Below, piece after piece: positions 1 through 6,033 of a DNA stretch of 6,033 nucleotides. The notes under the pieces are model-generated. The model had not been told where the DNA came from. It was given only the letters and a program-made list of their open reading frames with translations, and did not search any database. Location of the stretch: positions 1 through 6,033 of the forward strand of contig DDFA01000006.1 in NCBI GenBank assembly GCA_002336975.1, given 5' to 3'. Both the position numbers and the translations under genes were made by a program. This DNA is from Phyllobacteriaceae bacterium UBA1940. GTDB taxonomy: Bacteria; Pseudomonadota; Alphaproteobacteria; Rhizobiales; Rhizobiaceae. The stretch's first letter is position 1. The number at the start of each line of letters is the position of its first letter.

Positions 1-1609
1 CCGCGGCGGCCGTGGCGGCCGCGGTGGCGCTGTCCCTGGCGGCCGGCCGGGCGGCGGCGGCCATCGCTCTGGCCGGGAATTCGGCCGAGAACACCGTGCC
101 GTTGTCGCGGCGGTATTCGAACTGGCCGCCCAACTGCTGCATCATGCCCGAGATCAGCTTGGAGCCCATGCCCTTGCCGGTCTCGTCGACGTCGAAGCCC
201 GAACCGTTGTCCCTGATGCGCAGCCTCACCCTGTCGTCGGCGACCGACAAGAGCGAGATCGACACGCGGGCGTCGGCCTTGCCGTCGAAGGCGTATTTCA
301 GCGCATTGGTGACGACTTCGTTGAGCAGCAGCGCCAGGCCGGTGGTGTGTTCGCGATCGATGGTGACCGGGTCGATGTCGTATTCGGCCGTGACCTTGGC
401 GTCGAAACTCTTGATCAGCGGATCGACGATGGCGGGAATGAAATCCGCCGCGCCGACATCGACATAGGTGTCGGCGCGATAGATGTGCTCGTGCACCGCG
501 GTCATCGCCGCGATGCGGCGCTGCAGGTCCATCTTGGCGGCGGCGGGGATCGCCTGCATGCGCACCAGCGACTGCACCGATTGAAGATTGTTCTTCACCC
601 GGTGGTGGGTGTCGCGAAACAGCAGCCGGTTTATTTCGAGCGCGCGCTGCAGTTCAGCCTGACGCCGCCGCTCCCGCGTCATCAGCCCGACGATCCAGAA
701 CGACGCCACGGCGAGGCCTGCGCCGGCGGGAAGGGCGAAGGCGAAGGTGATGGCGGTGTTGCGCCAGAACGACGCCATCGCCGTGTCGGTGGCGATGGCG
801 GCCACCGCATAGATATCGGTCCCGGGCACCAGGCGGTAGCCGACGATCCGCGATACTCCGTCGGTGATCGAATTGGCCCGATAGGTGCCTGCCTGGCGAT
901 CCTTCTGCCTGAACAGCGGCGAGCCCGACTGGTCCATCGCGCCGGCCACAGGCGGGTGCCGAGCAATCAGCTTGCCGTCGGAACGGATCAGACTGACCAC
1001 GGAATTGTCGTCGAACTCAAGCGAATTGGCGATGTTGACGAGTTGCCGCACCTCGAAGGAAATGGCGGCGGCGCCGGCAAGCTTGTCCTCGCGTTCGAGA
1101 CGCTGGGAAATCGTGAAGATCTGCTGGCCGTTGACCGGATTGGTCGTCAGGGCGGACACGTGCAACTGCCGGTCGGTCGCCGCCGTGGCCGCTGTGAAGA
1201 ATTCACTGCCGGACTGGTCCGCGTCCTTGGCGAGCTGGTCGGTGGTGAACAGCGTCTCGCCGTCGGCGTTGACGACATAGGCCTGGACATAGATCGGCAG
1301 TCCGTCGATGGCGTCGTCAAGATCGCGCAGTTCCGCCCGCGTCACCCGGCTGGTGATGCGGCGGCCCAGCGCCGAATCGATTCGCTTCAGCGCCTGGGTG
1401 GCGAGATCGACGTAAGAGCGGGCGTTGAGCTCCACCACCTGGGAGGCGGCGAAGGCGCGCTCATGCGCCCGCCGCTTGGCTTCCTCTCGCGCCTGGAAGG
1501 TGAAATAGCCCAGCGACAGCAGAAAAAGCACGAAGAAGGCGGCGATCAGGGCGAAGATCGCCGTGGTCGCGTCGCTCTTGTGTCGGCGGATATTGTCCAG
1601 AAACTGCAA
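1..1609 (-). CDS. Membrane-bound sensor histidine kinase (HisKA_2 type), 3' end off window
   Basis: Two-component sensor kinase of the inner membrane that should autophosphorylate on histidine and pass the phosphate to a response regulator not present here. The minus-strand frame is open from 1609 to the left edge (536 codons). Residues count from a proposed TTG start. A transmembrane helix lies at about 15-38. A periplasmic region of about 245 residues follows; its YVVNADGETLFTT and VSLIRSDGKLIARH segments suggest a double Cache (dCache) sensor. A second helix lies at about 285-310. The H-box THHRVKNNLQS has His335/His336, the second being the likely phosphoacceptor. The N-box is LLNEVVTNALKYAF (Asn430), G1 is DNGSGFD (467-473) and G2 is GKGMGSKL (478-485). 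The H-box places it in the HisKA_2/HWE group common in Alphaproteobacteria, some of which feed the general stress response; that role is not shown here. No ATG lies upstream in frame nearby, so TTG at 1609-1607, preceded by GAGAGA, is chosen. After the ATPase core the protein runs into an Ala-rich tail and leaves the window without a stop. The ligand is unknown. Confidence 0.9.
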   Translation of the reverse strand, partial: MQFLDNIRRHKSDATTAIFALIAAFFVLFLLSLGYFTFQAREEAKRRAHERAFAASQVVELNARSYVDLATQALKRIDSALGRRITSRVTRAELRDLDDAIDGLPIYVQAYVVNADGETLFTTDQLAKDADQSGSEFFTAATAATDRQLHVSALTTNPVNGQQIFTISQRLEREDKLAGAAAISFEVRQLVNIANSLEFDDNSVVSLIRSDGKLIARHPPVAGAMDQSGSPLFRQKDRQAGTYRANSITDGVSRIVGYRLVPGTDIYAVAAIATDTAMASFWRNTAITFAFALPAGAGLAVASFWIVGLMTRERRRQAELQRALEINRLLFRDTHHRVKNNLQSVQSLVRMQAIPAAAKMDLQRRIAAMTAVHEHIYRADTYVDVGAADFIPAIVDPLIKSFDAKVTAEYDIDPVTIDREHTTGLALLLNEVVTNALKYAFDGKADARVSISLLSVADDRVRLRIRDNGSGFDVDETGKGMGSKLISGMMQQLGGQFEYRRDNGTVFSAEFPARAMAAAARPAARDSATAAATAAA

Positions 1610-1615
1610 GGCGGG

Positions 1616-1621
1616 TCTCTC
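1616..1621 (-). promoter_or_regulatory. Candidate ribosome binding site deciding the kinase TTG start
   Basis: On the minus strand GAGAGA lies six bases upstream of an in-frame TTG (1609-1607). The frame stays open upstream of this point but offers no ATG or GTG close to the conserved N-terminus. TTG with this purine-rich site also gives a short cytoplasmic leader (LQFLDNIRRHKSD) before the first membrane helix. This fits a signal-anchor protein. The start is inferred, not proven. Confidence 0.5.
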
Positions 1622-1642
1622 GTTCGGCCAGTTGTCCTTCGC

Positions 1643-1648
1643 ATTGTA
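1643..1648 (-). promoter_or_regulatory. Possible -10 element for the kinase gene
   Basis: The minus strand reads TACAAT here, one base from the TATAAT consensus, 33 bases before the proposed TTG start. This would leave a leader of under 30 bases. No good -35 hexamer is present at 16-18 bases upstream, so this is a weak candidate based on one hexamer only. Confidence 0.25.
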
Positions 1649-1749
1649 AGTGCGCGGAATGATGGCATGGCGCGGTCGAATTTTCGAGACGCCGGCTGCA
1701 GACCGTTCCGGCAGCTGAAAATCAGGGCGAGGCTGCTGCGTTTGGCCAG

Positions 1750-1777
1750 CTTGACCGCCGTTGCGAAGCCCATAAAA
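1750..1777 (+). promoter_or_regulatory. Possible sigma-70-type promoter for pccA
   Basis: CTTGAC at 1750-1755 matches the typical alphaproteobacterial -35 element. An AT-rich ATAAAA at 1772-1777 follows after 16 bases and could serve as a -10. Transcription would begin around 1784, leaving a leader of about 20 bases before the ATG at 1804. The -35 is good and the -10 poor, so the assignment is tentative. Confidence 0.35.
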
Positions 1778-1794
1778 GGGGCTATCGAAGGGAC

Positions 1795-1798
1795 GGAG
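1795..1798 (+). promoter_or_regulatory. pccA ribosome binding site
   Basis: GGAG sits five bases before the ATG at 1804, within the purine-rich string GGGACGGAG. It supports that start, which also gives the canonical biotin carboxylase N-terminus MFKKILIANRGEIA. Confidence 0.7.
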
Positions 1799-1803
1799 CA
1801 CCG

Positions 1804-3816
1804 ATGTTCAAGAAAATCCTGATCGCCAACCGTGGTGAGATCGCCTGCCGGGTCATCAAGACTGCCCGCAAGATGGGGATCGCAACCGTCGCGGTCTATT
1901 CCGACGCCGACCGCGACGCGCTGCATGTCGAGATGGCCGACGAAGCGGTGCACATCGGTCCGGCCGCTGCGGCGCAAAGCTATCTGATCGCCGACAGGAT
2001 CATCGAGGCTGCGAAACAGACCGGCGCCGAGGCAGTGCATCCCGGCTACGGTTTCCTGTCGGAGCGGGCGTCGTTCTGCGCTGCGCTGGAGAAGCAGGGC
2101 ATCGTCTTCATCGGTCCCAAGCCGAAAGCCATCGAGGCGATGGGCGACAAGATCGAATCGAAAAAATTCGCCAATGCAGCGAAGGTTTCGACCGTTCCCG
2201 GCTTTCTCGGCATCATCGAGGACGCCGACCACGCGGTCCGGATCGCCAACGACATCGGCTACCCGGTGATGCTCAAGGCGTCGGCGGGCGGCGGCGGCAA
2301 GGGCATGCGCATCGCCTGGAACGACGCCGAGACCCGCGAAGGGTTCCAGTCGTCGAAGAACGAGGCGAAATCGTCCTTCGGCGACGACCGCGTCTTTGTC
2401 GAAAAGTTCATCGTCGATCCGCGCCACATCGAGATCCAGGTGCTGGGCGACGGCCACGGCAATGTCATTTATCTGGGCGAGCGCGAATGCTCGATCCAGC
2501 GCCGCAACCAGAAGGTCGTCGAAGAGGCGCCGTCGCCTTTCCTCGACGAGAAGACCCGCAAGGCGATGGGCGAGCAGTCGGTGGCGCTGGCCAAGGCGGT
2601 CGACTACCAGAGCGCCGGCACGGTCGAGTTCATCGTCGACAAGGACCGCAATTTCTATTTTCTCGAAATGAACACCCGGCTGCAGGTCGAGCACCCGGTG
2701 ACCGAACTGGTCACCGGCATCGATCTGGTCGAGCAGATGATCCGCGTCGCCGCCGGCGAGAAACTGGCGATCAAACAGTCCGACGTGACGCTGAGCGGCT
2801 GGGCGGTGGAAAGTCGGCTTTACGCCGAAGACCCGTACCGCAATTTCCTGCCGTCGATCGGTCGGCTGACGCGCTACCGGCCGCCGGCCGAAGGCAGGTT
2901 CGGCGAGGTGATCGTGCGCAACGACACCGGCGTGGTCGAGGGCGGCGAGATCTCGATGTATTACGACCCGATGATCGCGAAACTGTGCACCTGGGCGCCC
3001 GACCGCATCCATGCGATCGAAGCCATGTCGGAGGCGCTGGACAATTTCGTCGTCGACGGCATCGAGCACAACATCCCGTTCCTGTCGGCGCTGATGCAGC
3101 ATCCGCGCTGGCGCGAGGGCCGGCTGTCGACCGGCTTCATCGCCGAGGAGTTTCCCGACGGTTTTGCGCCGCGCAAGCCCGACGGTAAGGAAAAAGCCGT
3201 CCTCGCCGCGGTTGCGACGGCCGTCGAACTGGTGCGCCGCGACCGGCTCGACCGGCTGACAGGACGTCTGGCGCCGCATTCGGGCGAGGTCAAGCCGGAC
3301 TGGGTGGTCAAGCTCGATGACGACTACATCGACGTAGTCTTCAAGGACGGGCTGATCGGCTCGCCCTTCGAGGCCGATTTCTCAATCGGCGGCGCGAAGC
3401 CGGTGACGGTCGTCTCCGACTGGCGGGCCGGCGATCCGGTGTGGGTCGGCGTCGTCGGGGGCACGCCGTGCTCGGTGCAGATCAGGCCGGTCGCCAACGG
3501 CATGAAGCTCGCCTGGCGCGGCCTGTCGGTTGTCGCCCGGCCGATGCTGCCGCGCGCCGCCGCGCTCGACAGGCTGATGCCGGTCAAGCTGCCGCCCGAC
3601 ACGTCGAAGCTGCTGTTGTGCCCGATGCCGGGCATGCTTGTGTCGGTCTCGGTGTCGGAAGGCCAGGAGGTCAAGGCCGGCGAGACGCTGGCCGTGGTCG
3701 AGGCGATGAAGATGGAGAACGTGCTGCGCGCCGAGCGCGACGTCACCGTCTCCAAGATCAACGCCAAGCCCGGCGACAGCCTCGCCGTCGACGCGGTGAT
3801 CATGGAATTTGGATGA
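1804..3816 (+). CDS. pccA: Propionyl-CoA carboxylase alpha subunit (biotin carboxylase + biotin carrier)
   Basis: Cytosolic biotin-containing subunit that uses ATP and bicarbonate to carboxylate its own biotin. The beta subunit (pccB, not in this window) then passes the carboxyl to propionyl-CoA, giving methylmalonyl-CoA on the route to succinyl-CoA. The 670 residues are complete. The biotin carboxylase N-domain (about 1-114) opens with KILIANRGEIACRVI. The ATP-grasp domain (about 115-325) has the glycine loop ASAGGGGKGM (159-168) and catalytic EMNTRLQVEH (Glu288, Arg292, Glu296). The biotin carboxylase C-domain spans about 336-442, followed by a linker/BT region to about 595. The biotinyl domain (about 601-669) carries AMKMEN with biotinylated Lys636. 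RRNQKVVEEAPS, AEDPYRNFLPSIGRL and YYDPMI match propionyl-CoA carboxylases, including human PCCA, better than AccC, methylcrotonyl-CoA or pyruvate carboxylases. Acetyl-CoA side activity cannot be excluded. No residue looks lost. The stop overlaps the next gene's start. Confidence 0.93.
   Translation: MFKKILIANRGEIACRVIKTARKMGIATVAVYSDADRDALHVEMADEAVHIGPAAAAQSYLIADRIIEAAKQTGAEAVHPGYGFLSERASFCAALEKQGIVFIGPKPKAIEAMGDKIESKKFANAAKVSTVPGFLGIIEDADHAVRIANDIGYPVMLKASAGGGGKGMRIAWNDAETREGFQSSKNEAKSSFGDDRVFVEKFIVDPRHIEIQVLGDGHGNVIYLGERECSIQRRNQKVVEEAPSPFLDEKTRKAMGEQSVALAKAVDYQSAGTVEFIVDKDRNFYFLEMNTRLQVEHPVTELVTGIDLVEQMIRVAAGEKLAIKQSDVTLSGWAVESRLYAEDPYRNFLPSIGRLTRYRPPAEGRFGEVIVRNDTGVVEGGEISMYYDPMIAKLCTWAPDRIHAIEAMSEALDNFVVDGIEHNIPFLSALMQHPRWREGRLSTGFIAEEFPDGFAPRKPDGKEKAVLAAVATAVELVRRDRLDRLTGRLAPHSGEVKPDWVVKLDDDYIDVVFKDGLIGSPFEADFSIGGAKPVTVVSDWRAGDPVWVGVVGGTPCSVQIRPVANGMKLAWRGLSVVARPMLPRAAALDRLMPVKLPPDTSKLLLCPMPGMLVSVSVSEGQEVKAGETLAVVEAMKMENVLRAERDVTVSKINAKPGDSLAVDAVIMEFG
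3813..3816 (+). promoter_or_regulatory. ATGA stop-start overlap (translational coupling site)
   Basis: The TGA of pccA (3814-3816) shares bases with the ATG of the sulfotransferase (3813-3815). There is no room for a separate promoter next to the start and the Shine-Dalgarno match is weak. Ribosomes that finish pccA probably reinitiate here. Confidence 0.75.
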
Positions 3817-4598
3817 GCGGCGCAGCCTCCGCCGACCGCGCTTTCGACGCCTACATCATCTGCGCGACGCCGCGCACCGGCAGCACGCTGCTGTGCGACC
3901 TGCTGACGGCAACCGGCCGGGTAGGCGCGCCGGATTCGTTTTTCGGGCGCAGGTTCATCTCCTGGTGGGCCGGACAATGGGGCTTGCCGTCAGTTGAAGA
4001 GCTTGGCGAGCCGGCATTCAGTCGAACCTATCTCGACGCCGCGATCCGCGCGGGCAGGGGCGGAACCAAAGTCTTCGGCCTTCGCTTGATGCGCGAAAAC
4101 ATCAGCGATCTGAATCGCTTCATCGAACAGGTTCACCAAGGGATTCAAACTGATCTGGCTCGGATCGAGGCGGCATTCGGCAAGGTGCTCTTTGTGTATC
4201 TGTCGCGAGACGACAAGCTCGCACAGGCCGTTTCGCTGGTGAAGGCCGAGCAGACCGGGCTCTGGCATATTGCGCCCGATGGAACCGAAGTGGAAAGGCT
4301 GGGACCGTCAGGCGAGCCGGCCTATGATTTCCAGCGACTTCGCCGGAAAGTCGCCGAACTTGAAACCCATGATGCGGCTTGGAACCCATGGTTCGAGGAG
4401 CAGGGCATCGAACCGTTGCGCATCGGCTACGAAGCGCTTTCCGCCGATCCCGCAGCGGGGCTCGGCGCGATCTGCAATGCGCTCGGCATCGTCGCGCCGC
4501 GCGCCGACGAAGTCAGGCCGGGCGTCGCAAAGCTTGCCGATGCGGTGAGCCGGGACTGGATCGATCGTTACCGGCGCGACATCGGCGCGTTGCGCTGA
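3813..4598 (+). CDS. Stf0/NodH-like PAPS-dependent sulfotransferase
   Basis: Predicted soluble enzyme of 261 residues that would transfer sulfate from PAPS to a glycan or glycolipid acceptor; the acceptor is unknown. The N-terminal strand and 5'-phosphosulfate loop read YIICATPRTGSTLL, with PRTGST at 20-25. The 3'-phosphate binding segment reads YLSRDDKLAQAVSL, with Arg132 and Ser141. The Q-A-V-S pattern after R-D-K is characteristic of the Stf0 family (mycobacterial trehalose 2-sulfotransferase, about 267 residues, and the COG4424 'NodH/LPS sulfotransferase' group). Where many Stf0 proteins have a Pro-x-Glu before an aromatic pair, this one has GAPDSFF (38-44), so the proposed general base may be Asp41 or absent. 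The start is the ATG overlapping the pccA stop (ATGA), with only a weak GGA at 3805-3807 as ribosome site. There is no signal peptide or membrane helix. The core has lower GC than its neighbours. Family call is firm; nodulation or LPS roles are conjecture. Confidence 0.85.
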   Translation: MSGAASADRAFDAYIICATPRTGSTLLCDLLTATGRVGAPDSFFGRRFISWWAGQWGLPSVEELGEPAFSRTYLDAAIRAGRGGTKVFGLRLMRENISDLNRFIEQVHQGIQTDLARIEAAFGKVLFVYLSRDDKLAQAVSLVKAEQTGLWHIAPDGTEVERLGPSGEPAYDFQRLRRKVAELETHDAAWNPWFEEQGIEPLRIGYEALSADPAAGLGAICNALGIVAPRADEVRPGVAKLADAVSRDWIDRYRRDIGALR

Positions 4599-4600
4599 TC

Positions 4601-4615
4601 GGCGGTCGCGCCGCC
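4601..4615. terminator. Short GC-rich hairpin between convergent genes
   Basis: GGCGG (4601-4605), a five-base spacer and CCGCC (4611-4615) can form a five-pair stem in the 18-bp gap between the sulfotransferase stop and the dnaE stop. It has no adjacent T-run on either strand, so it lacks the usual form of an intrinsic terminator. At this GC content such a stem can occur by chance. It may still slow or stop convergent polymerases. Confidence 0.25.
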
Positions 4616-4616
4616 C

Positions 4617-6033
4617 TCACACCAGTTCGACGTCCACTACGCCCGGCACCGACTTCAGCGCCGCGGCGAGTTTCGGCCCGAGCAGGAAGCGGTCTTTCAG
4701 GCCGATCTCGACCTCGCCCTGGCCTTCCGGCTTGATCACCACCAGCGAGACCTGGCCTTCGCCACGTTCCCGGAGGTGTGACTGGATCAGTTGGGCGGGC
4801 TTGTCGTCGCGCAGAAATATCCTGAGCGCCTTCTGGTGGCGGCTGGCTTCGGCGTCGAGCGACTGGGCCGATTCGACCCGCAAATTGACGCCTTCGGGTC
4901 GGTTTTCGGCCGACACGGTGATAATCAGCGACTTGCCCTCGACCAGCAGGTCGCGGAACTTGTTGAGCGTCTCGGAAAACAGCACCACCTCGTATTGCCC
5001 GGTCATGTCGGACAATTGCGCCACGCACATCTTGTTGCCGGTCTTGGTCTTCCGCTCCTTGGCCGACGTGACGGTGCCGGCCAGCCGGCCCGCCGTCGAG
5101 CCGCGCTTGACCGCCGCCTCGAAATCGGCCCAGGCCTGCACCCGCATCTTTTCCAGCGTGAGGCGGTATTCGTCGAGCGGGTGCGCCGAGAGGTAGAAGC
5201 CGACCGCGGCGAATTCGCGTTGCAGCCGATCGGCGGGCAGCCACACTTCGGCCGGCGGCAGCCGGATCGGCTCGGGCGCGCTGCTGCCGCCGCCGGCGCC
5301 AAAAATGTCGATCTGGTCGCTCGACGCCGCGGCGTGGGCAAAATTTCCCGCCGCCAGCATCTTGTCGACGCCGGCGGTCATGGTGGCGCGGTCGCGGCCG
5401 AAACAGTCGAGCGCGCCCGCCGCGATCAGGCTTTCATACACGCGCTTTCCCGCAATCTTTGGATCGACGCGCGAGCAAAAGTCCTCGAGGCTCTTGAACG
5501 GCGACTGCCCGCGCGCCTCGACGATGTGCCGGACCGCCGCCTCGCCGACGCCCTTGATGGCGGCCAGCGAATAGAAGATGCGGTTGCTCGCGACATCGAC
5601 CTCGAAGTCGCGGTGCGAGGTCATCACCGACGGCGGCACCACCTCGATGCCGAGCCGCATCGCATCCTGGCGGAATTCCGAGAGCTTTTCGGTGTTCGAC
5701 ATGTCGAGCGTCATCGACGCTGCGAGAAATTCGACCGGGTAGTGGGCTTTCAGGTAGGCGGTCTGGAACGAGACGATGGCGTAGGCGGCGGCGTGCGACT
5801 TGTTGAAACCGTAGTCGGCGAATTTCGCCAGCAGGTCGAAGATGAAATCGGCCTGCTGCTTGCCGACGCCGCGCTCCACGGCGCCCGAGACGAAGCGCAC
5901 CCGCTGCTTGTCCATCTCGGCGCGGATCTTCTTGCCCATGGCGAGGCGCAGCTGGTCGGCTTCGCCCAGCGAATAGCCGGCCAGTTCCTGGGCGATCTGC
6001 ATCACCTGTTCCTGGTAGACGATGACGCCCTGC
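4617..6033 (-). CDS. dnaE: DNA polymerase III alpha subunit, C-terminal part (5' end off window)
   Basis: Catalytic subunit of the replicative polymerase. Only the last 471 residues are visible; by comparison with E. coli DnaE, roughly 680 N-terminal residues (PHP domain, palm and thumb) lie beyond the right edge. Residues count from the edge. The fragment opens QGVIVYQEQVMQIAQ and continues through the fingers with AMGKK and YGFNKSHAAAYA (74-85), then LKAHYP. A helix-hairpin-helix AAIKGVGEAAVRHIVEA lies at about 155-172. The clamp-binding pentapeptide QIDIF is at 240-244, where E. coli has QADMF. An OB fold (about 312-391) begins GRLAGTVTSAKERKTKTGNK. The final 80 or so residues, ending GVVDVELV, are in the position of the tau-binding region. 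AMGKK after the YQEQVMQ segment and the long C-terminus identify DnaE1, not the mutagenic DnaE2/ImuC. No frameshift is seen. The gene converges on the sulfotransferase. Confidence 0.95.
   Translation of the reverse strand, partial: QGVIVYQEQVMQIAQELAGYSLGEADQLRLAMGKKIRAEMDKQRVRFVSGAVERGVGKQQADFIFDLLAKFADYGFNKSHAAAYAIVSFQTAYLKAHYPVEFLAASMTLDMSNTEKLSEFRQDAMRLGIEVVPPSVMTSHRDFEVDVASNRIFYSLAAIKGVGEAAVRHIVEARGQSPFKSLEDFCSRVDPKIAGKRVYESLIAAGALDCFGRDRATMTAGVDKMLAAGNFAHAAASSDQIDIFGAGGGSSAPEPIRLPPAEVWLPADRLQREFAAVGFYLSAHPLDEYRLTLEKMRVQAWADFEAAVKRGSTAGRLAGTVTSAKERKTKTGNKMCVAQLSDMTGQYEVVLFSETLNKFRDLLVEGKSLIITVSAENRPEGVNLRVESAQSLDAEASRHQKALRIFLRDDKPAQLIQSHLRERGEGQVSLVVIKPEGQGEVEIGLKDRFLLGPKLAAALKSVPGVVDVELV

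Larger units (their letters stand above)
1610..1803. other. Divergent intergenic region between kinase and pccA
   Basis: This 194-bp non-coding stretch separates two divergently transcribed genes and must contain both sets of 5' control signals. I see no convincing small gene or RNA in it. Weak promoter-like elements are listed separately. It also has a direct repeat GCGCGG (1652-1657 and 1670-1675, 18 bp start to start) and a five-base inverted repeat GCTGC/GCAGC around 1694-1714. Both are short enough to arise by chance in GC-rich DNA. I saw no TTTGCAAA-type motif of the kind reported for short-chain acyl-CoA regulators upstream of pcc genes. Confidence 0.8.

Noticed and set aside
1..60. 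GCGGCC-rich sequence as a regulatory or structural repeat
   Set aside because: It stays in frame as Ala/Arg codons at the end of the kinase, so coding low complexity explains it.
347..1822. Long plus-strand open frame opposite the kinase
   Set aside because: Its translation is rich in Arg, Gly, His and Asp with no domain pattern, and it lies antisense to a frame with all kinase motifs. Long empty frames are common opposite GC-rich genes.
2487..3188. Alternative plus-strand frame inside pccA
   Set aside because: It overlaps the ATP-grasp domain in another frame and its Arg/Gly-rich translation has no family signature.
1546..3279. 577-codon minus-strand open frame opposite pccA
   Set aside because: It is antisense to well-conserved biotin carboxylase sequence and its residues (many Asp, Arg, His, Val) mirror the codon bias of the sense strand. 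No start signal or motif supports it.
1804..3816. Reading the carboxylase as AccC, pyruvate carboxylase or methylcrotonyl-CoA carboxylase
   Set aside because: The protein has an attached biotinyl domain (unlike AccC), no carboxyltransferase domain (unlike pyruvate carboxylase), and RRNQKVVEEAPS plus NFLPSIGRL typical of propionyl-CoA carboxylase alpha.
3813..4598. Calling the sulfotransferase nodH (nodulation factor sulfation)
   Set aside because: The PAPS motifs support the broad family only. There are no nod genes or nod box here and core genes surround it.
4513..5244. Minus-strand frame overlapping the dnaE C-terminus
   Set aside because: It is a frame-shifted shadow of dnaE and runs through the sulfotransferase end; Arg/Gly/Pro-rich low-complexity translation.
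4617..6033. Reading the polymerase as DnaE2/ImuC
   Set aside because: The AMGKK segment, the clamp motif and the long C-terminal region after the OB fold fit DnaE1; no imuA or imuB is adjacent.

Overview
The window looks like a stretch of chromosome from a GC-rich alphaproteobacterium, most likely a rhizobial relative (Mesorhizobium/Phyllobacteriaceae type). That placement is inferred from the protein sequences, the HisKA_2-type sensor kinase, the high GC content and the codon use. I see no transposase, integrase, tRNA, rRNA, CRISPR array or phage gene.

Layout from left to right. Positions 1-1609, minus strand: a membrane-bound sensor histidine kinase with a periplasmic Cache-like sensing region and an HHRVKNN phosphoacceptor box; its C-terminal end lies off the left edge. 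Positions 1610-1803: a 194-bp divergent intergenic region, the only sizeable non-coding stretch, holding the control sequences for both flanking genes. Positions 1804-3816, plus strand: a complete biotin-dependent acyl-CoA carboxylase alpha subunit, best called propionyl-CoA carboxylase alpha (pccA). Positions 3813-4598, plus strand: a Stf0/NodH-type (COG4424-like) sulfotransferase whose ATG overlaps the pccA stop codon (ATGA). Positions 4617-6033, minus strand: the C-terminal 471 residues of the replicative DNA polymerase III alpha subunit (dnaE, DnaE1 type); the start lies off the right edge. An 18-bp gap separates it from the convergent sulfotransferase.

The genes do not form one pathway. 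pccA and the sulfotransferase almost certainly share a transcript and are probably translationally coupled, although propionyl-CoA carboxylation and sulfuryl transfer have no obvious common purpose. The kinase and dnaE are independently transcribed neighbours. The most notable points are the pccA-sulfotransferase coupling, a lower-GC core inside the sulfotransferase, a probable TTG start for the kinase with an alanine-rich tail after its ATPase domain, and a clear sliding-clamp binding motif (QIDIF) in DnaE. I found no strong case for a wholly new system.
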